NCBI GenBank assembly: GCA_032128415.1
Contig: JAQBGW010000054.1
Coordinates: 1 to 36,396, forward strand
DNA length: 36,396 bases
Source: Ga0077527 sp032128415
GTDB taxonomy: Bacteria; Pseudomonadota; Gammaproteobacteria; Burkholderiales; SG8-41
Direction of reading: 5' to 3'
This document shows positions 33,417 through 36,396 of the stretch, in pieces. A model generated the notes under the pieces. It searched no databases and was not told the origin of the DNA. It worked only from the letters and a program-made list of their open reading frames with translations. Position numbers and translations under genes: made by a program. Within the stretch, counting starts at the first letter, position 1. Each line of letters begins with the position of its first letter.

Positions 33417-34577
33417 TCAGGCCATGCCGCGCGACGAACCGCGCCACAGCATGCCCGCGGAAATCACCAGCAGCGCGCCGGCCAGCAACAGCCCACTGGC
33501 GAATCCCCATCCCGCACCGAGCATTACGCTCGTCACTATCGGACCGAGAATTTGGCCGAAGGCGAAAGCGGCAGTCATCGCTGCCGTCAAATGCACTACA
33601 TGGGCGCCGGCTACGGCACGCGCTTCCTGAATACTCAGCATGGTGATCACCATGAAGGTGCCGCCGACGCACAGCGCCGCCACCATGATCGCCGTCAATC
33701 CGCTCCAGAACACCGGAATCACCACGCCGAAGGCCATCACCAGATGGCAGACCACCCATATCCGGCGCGGATGAAAGCTGCGCAACAGCGTTGCCGCGCC
33801 CAGCGTGGAGAGCATCGCCGCGGCGCCGAACACCGGCCACGCCCAGCCGAACACTGCGGGATCACTGATGATGTCGCGCGCCATCGTCGGCAGAAAAGTC
33901 GCCGGAATGATGTAGCCGAAACCGGAAACGCCGAAGCAGAACACCAGCAATGCCGCCTCGCGGTTCCATGGCGGTCCGCCTGCGGTGGGACGGGTACGCA
34001 CGTGCCGCGTCGCGCCGCTACTGCCGCGATAGGTGCGCCACACTGCAGCGGTAACGACCAGCGCGAGCGTGCCCATGACTATCCACAACTGCGGAGAACG
34101 CACGGATACCGCCGTGAGACCCACACAGATCGTGCCGACGATCATCGTACCCAGGCCAACGCCGGCAAAAATCAGACTGTTCAACACCGGCCGCTGCAAC
34201 GCCGCCAGCCGGTCGAGGCACCATGAAAACGCAAAGATGGCGATCCACGCATTGGCGATACCGGCGACCAGGCGCAATACCAGCCACGTCGGATAGTGCG
34301 CTACAAATCCCATGGCGATCGTGGCCACACCAATGATCAACATGCTGCCGAGCACTGCGGTATCGTCGCGCACGTTGAGCTGCGGCGCGAGCAGCGAACC
34401 GACGAAATAACCCAGGTAATTGGCAGAAGCGAGATACCCGCCGGCAGCGACACTCAATCCGGCATCGTCCTGCATCAGCGGCAACAGCGGCGTGAAAGCA
34501 AAGCGGCCGATGCCCATGGCCACGGCCAACGCAGCCATGCCGGCAAAAGCGATACGAAGCGCGGCGGTCTGGGTCAT
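33417..34577 (-). CDS. YbfB/YjiJ-type MFS permease
   Basis: The 386 residues contain twelve hydrophobic helices. The N-terminus AFAGMAALAVAMGIGRFAFTPLLPLMQDD is characteristic of the YbfB/YjiJ branch of the major facilitator superfamily, as is GGYLASANYLGYFVGSL. Substrate unknown. It is the first gene of a two-permease operon. Its upstream region is shared with the divergent Phd/nucleotidyltransferase pair and contains a repeat copy. Confidence 0.9.
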   Translation of the reverse strand: MTQTAALRIAFAGMAALAVAMGIGRFAFTPLLPLMQDDAGLSVAAGGYLASANYLGYFVGSLLAPQLNVRDDTAVLGSMLIIGVATIAMGFVAHYPTWLVLRLVAGIANAWIAIFAFSWCLDRLAALQRPVLNSLIFAGVGLGTMIVGTICVGLTAVSVRSPQLWIVMGTLALVVTAAVWRTYRGSSGATRHVRTRPTAGGPPWNREAALLVFCFGVSGFGYIIPATFLPTMARDIISDPAVFGWAWPVFGAAAMLSTLGAATLLRSFHPRRIWVVCHLVMAFGVVIPVFWSGLTAIMVAALCVGGTFMVITMLSIQEARAVAGAHVVHLTAAMTAAFAFGQILGPIVTSVMLGAGWGFASGLLLAGALLVISAGMLWRGSSRGMA

Positions 34578-34613
34578 GGAGCCGGGACTATAACCGATCC
34601 CGGCAATTGTGAA

Positions 34614-34640
34614 TTAATTCAATAAAAACAATAAGTTATA
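34614..34640 (-). repeat. AT-rich dispersed repeat copy
   Basis: On the minus strand it reads TATAACTTATTGTTTTTATT followed by GAATTAA. It lies between the MFS permease start and the promoter of the Phd/nucleotidyltransferase pair. Confidence 0.6.
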
Positions 34641-34660
34641 ATTAAACACCACTAGATTAC

Positions 34661-34696
34661 TTGCCGTTTTAGCTAAATAAGCATATATTCACCAGC
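34661..34696 (+). promoter_or_regulatory. Sigma70-type promoter of the Phd/nucleotidyltransferase pair
   Basis: TTGCCG (34661-34666) and TATATT (34684-34689) are separated by exactly 17 bases. The predicted transcription start falls at or within a base or two of ATG 34697, and there is no ribosome binding site, so the mRNA is probably leaderless. Confidence 0.6.
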
Positions 34697-35161
34697 ATGG
34701 AATCCGTCCATGCCACTGATTTGAAAAACCGCCTCGGCGAAGTATTGGCGCGCGCCGCCTTCGGCCCCGTAGCCATCCAGCGGCATGGTCACATCGTTGC
34801 CTTGCTGGTGCCGCCACCTACAGAGCAAAGCCGCAAATCAGCTAAACCAGCATCCAAACCGCCGCGCTGGACACGGCGCGCGGAAGAACGCGTCATCGAG
34901 TTGTGCGCCAGCGGCGACTTCAGGCCCTCTCGCTGGCTACGCGCGGGCGACGCACAAACCCTCGCCGGCGTTGCCACCATGCTCGCCTCCGAAACGGACT
35001 TTGACCGGGCGCGTATGTTGGCACTCGCGGAGCGACTGCATCCGGGCATGAGCAAATCAGCAATGTTCGGCCGCTGGCTGGCGCACTCGCCGGTGCAAGC
35101 TGCACGCTTGCTGCCCATGCTGGCCACATGCATGCGTAATCCCGTGCCCGCCACAGCGTGA
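34697..35161 (+). CDS. Phd/YefM-like antitoxin candidate with helical C-terminal extension
   Basis: The 154 residues begin MESVHATDLKNRLGEVLARAAFGPVAIQRHGHIVALLVPP, the Phd/YefM DNA-binding fold. After a basic linker (SRKSAKPASKPP) comes an unrecognised helical region of about 95 residues (RRAEERVIELCASGDFRPSRWLRAGDAQTLAGVATML...), longer than a normal Phd tail. The next gene follows immediately, so the two are translationally linked. The arrangement fits a type II antitoxin whose long C-terminus binds and neutralises the nucleotidyltransferase-like protein. The predicted leaderless promoter lies directly upstream. Confidence 0.68.
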   Translation: MESVHATDLKNRLGEVLARAAFGPVAIQRHGHIVALLVPPPTEQSRKSAKPASKPPRWTRRAEERVIELCASGDFRPSRWLRAGDAQTLAGVATMLASETDFDRARMLALAERLHPGMSKSAMFGRWLAHSPVQAARLLPMLATCMRNPVPATA

Positions 35162-35767
35162 TTGCGAAAAATGGTTGTAAAAAACACGCCACTGCGCCCT
35201 GATCCCGCCTGGCTAAAGGCATTCGCCACCATCATGTCGCGAATCGAGGCGGCCTTAGGACCAGCCAAACCGAAAAAACCGGTAGTCGCCTGCGTTGCCG
35301 GCGGCGCTGCCATGCATTTTTATACCGGTGACCGCTACTCGCGCGACATCGACGCCAAAATACTGGCGCGCGTATTGATCGACCCACAGGAACTGCAAGT
35401 CGCGTATCAGGGCAGTGACGGCCGCGCCCGCCTGCTCTATTTCGATACCCAATACAACGACAGTTTCGCATTGCTGCACCATGCCGCCTACGACGACGCA
35501 CGGCCTGTAGCTATTGAAGGCGTTGATCAGCGCCGCCTTGAAGTCCGATTACTGACACCGGTGGATCTTGCAGTATCAAAGCTCTCGCGCTTCAGTGAAC
35601 AGGATCAGGACGATATCCGCGCCCTCGCCCGGCATGGTCTGGTCACCGCTGCGGCACTGCGCCATCGCGCGGAGGCCGCGCTGCCGGATTACGTGGGAAA
35701 TCTGGAACGGATTAAAAACTCCATCACCATCGCCTGCGGTATGGTCGATAAATCATCACGGCAGTAA
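35162..35767 (+). CDS. Nucleotidyltransferase-like protein (DUF6036-type), candidate toxin
   Basis: The frame begins with TTG 35162 directly after the preceding TGA; ATG 35171 is the alternative start and no ribosome binding site favours either. The 201 residues contain VACVAGGAAMHFYTGDRYSRDIDAKIL, where GG and the RDID acidic pair form a nucleotidyltransferase active-site pattern, then RRLEVRLLTPVDLAVSKLSRFSEQDQDDIRALARHGLV, typical of DUF6036/AbiEii-like proteins. Such enzymes may nucleotidylate tRNA or proteins and can serve as toxins. Family assignment is from motif memory, and the biochemical activity is not established by the sequence. Confidence 0.68.
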   Translation: MRKMVVKNTPLRPDPAWLKAFATIMSRIEAALGPAKPKKPVVACVAGGAAMHFYTGDRYSRDIDAKILARVLIDPQELQVAYQGSDGRARLLYFDTQYNDSFALLHHAAYDDARPVAIEGVDQRRLEVRLLTPVDLAVSKLSRFSEQDQDDIRALARHGLVTAAALRHRAEAALPDYVGNLERIKNSITIACGMVDKSSRQ

Positions 35768-35791
35768 CACCGCCACCTGGTAACCCACTCC

Positions 35792-36396
35792 ATGTCGATC
35801 AACTGGTTTCCCGGCCACATGGCCGTCGCCGTCGAAAAAATCAAAAAGGCAATGAAGGATCACGATCTGGTGATCGAGATCCTCGATGCGCGCTGCCCCA
35901 TGGCGAGCGCCAATCCGCTGATCGAATCATTGCGTAATCACCGCCAGCGCCCCTGTCTCAAGGTACTCAACAAGATGGATCTGGCCGATGCCAATAACAC
36001 ATCGGCATGGCTGACATTTTTCAACGCGCAGGACAATGTGCAGGCGATTGCGCTCTCGGCCAAAAAGCCGGGGGACGCCGTAAAAATTGTGGCGGCCGCA
36101 AAAAAACTGGCGCCGCACCGCAACGACAATTTCAAACCGCTGCGCATGCTGATCATGGGCGTGCCCAACGTCGGCAAATCGACGCTGATTAACGCGCTGC
36201 TCAAACAACGCAAGGCCAAGGTGGGCGATGAACCGGCAATCACCAAGGCGCTCGCGCGTTATGACCTTTCATCCACGGTCAGCATCACCGACACCCCGGG
36301 GCTGATGTGGCCGAAGATCGCTCACCCGGACGATGGCCTGATGCTCGCCGCCAGCCACATCATCGGCACCAAGGCCTATATCGAAACCGAAGTGGC
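35792..36396 (+). CDS. YlqF/RbgA-type ribosome-biogenesis GTPase (3' end outside window)
   Basis: The frame starts at ATG 35792 and is open to the right edge, giving 201 residues of the N-terminal part. It begins MSINWFPGHMAVAVEKIKKAMKDHDLVIEILDARCP, the signature of circularly permuted YlqF GTPases. Motifs come in the permuted order: NKMD (G4), SAKK (G5), then GVPNVGKST (G1), and DTPG (G3). RbgA assembles the large ribosomal subunit in Bacillus. The C-terminal RNA-binding part is beyond the window. It begins 24 bp after the nucleotidyltransferase-like gene. Confidence 0.9.
   Translation, partial: MSINWFPGHMAVAVEKIKKAMKDHDLVIEILDARCPMASANPLIESLRNHRQRPCLKVLNKMDLADANNTSAWLTFFNAQDNVQAIALSAKKPGDAVKIVAAAKKLAPHRNDNFKPLRMLIMGVPNVGKSTLINALLKQRKAKVGDEPAITKALARYDLSSTVSITDTPGLMWPKIAHPDDGLMLAASHIIGTKAYIETEV

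Overview
The window looks like chromosomal DNA of a GC-rich proteobacterium, most probably a betaproteobacterium related to Burkholderiales. The grounds are a Bug/TctC-type tricarboxylate-transport receptor, a YbfB/YjiJ-type MFS permease, E. coli-like YcaO and YheS proteins, an FNR-type promoter and many acyl-CoA catabolic genes. This is inference from gene families; no rRNA or tRNA gene was seen.

Layout. 1-3013: the tail of an unrecognised gene, ycaO (modification of ribosomal protein S12), and a convergent bacterial RIO1 kinase. 3066-8213 (minus strand): a tight operon-like run of CocE/NonD hydrolase, alpha/beta hydrolase with a Cys nucleophile, Bug receptor, ornithine-cyclodeaminase-family dehydrogenase and a CMD-family protein. 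8462-17400 (plus strand): a catabolic run of hydrolase, GST, ADP-forming-type acyl-CoA synthetase, crotonase, AMP-forming acyl-CoA ligase, a second hydrolase, a DUF35 protein, a thiolase-like protein and a GST pseudogene. Together these could activate and shorten an organic acid, but the substrate is not readable. 17434-21636: a ModA-like binding protein, a FixL/FixJ-style two-component pair, then a secreted HbpS/GlcG-like protein and a periplasmic ankyrin protein behind a perfect palindrome. 21765-25069: a CBS protein with a well-placed FNR-type promoter, a YheS-type ABC-F ATPase and an M48 lipoprotein protease.

25070-28181 is accessory in character. It holds AT-rich repeats, integron-like recombination motifs, a broken membrane-protein gene ending in a 17-bp inverted repeat, a HigBA-type toxin-antitoxin pair, a rhodanese, and an RDD membrane protein fused to a type IV pilin-like domain. 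28329-31239 (minus strand) has a methyltransferase and, behind a strong terminator, a two-gene operon whose second gene is a UGSC-family selenoprotein. Its in-frame TGA reads Sec-Gly-Ser-Cys and is followed by a plausible bacterial SECIS hairpin. 31371-34577: a DUF3301 protein, D-3-hydroxybutyrate dehydrogenase, a DMT permease and an MFS permease. 34697-36396: a Phd-like protein plus nucleotidyltransferase-like pair (candidate toxin-antitoxin) and the start of a YlqF/RbgA-type GTPase.

The main discoveries are the TGA-recoded selenoprotein; a dispersed ~25-bp AT-rich repeat with at least seven copies, several touching stop codons and one in frame inside a gene; the RDD-pilin fusion; the integron-like toxin-antitoxin cassette; the Phd/nucleotidyltransferase pair; and several catabolic hydrolases with non-canonical nucleophile elbows.
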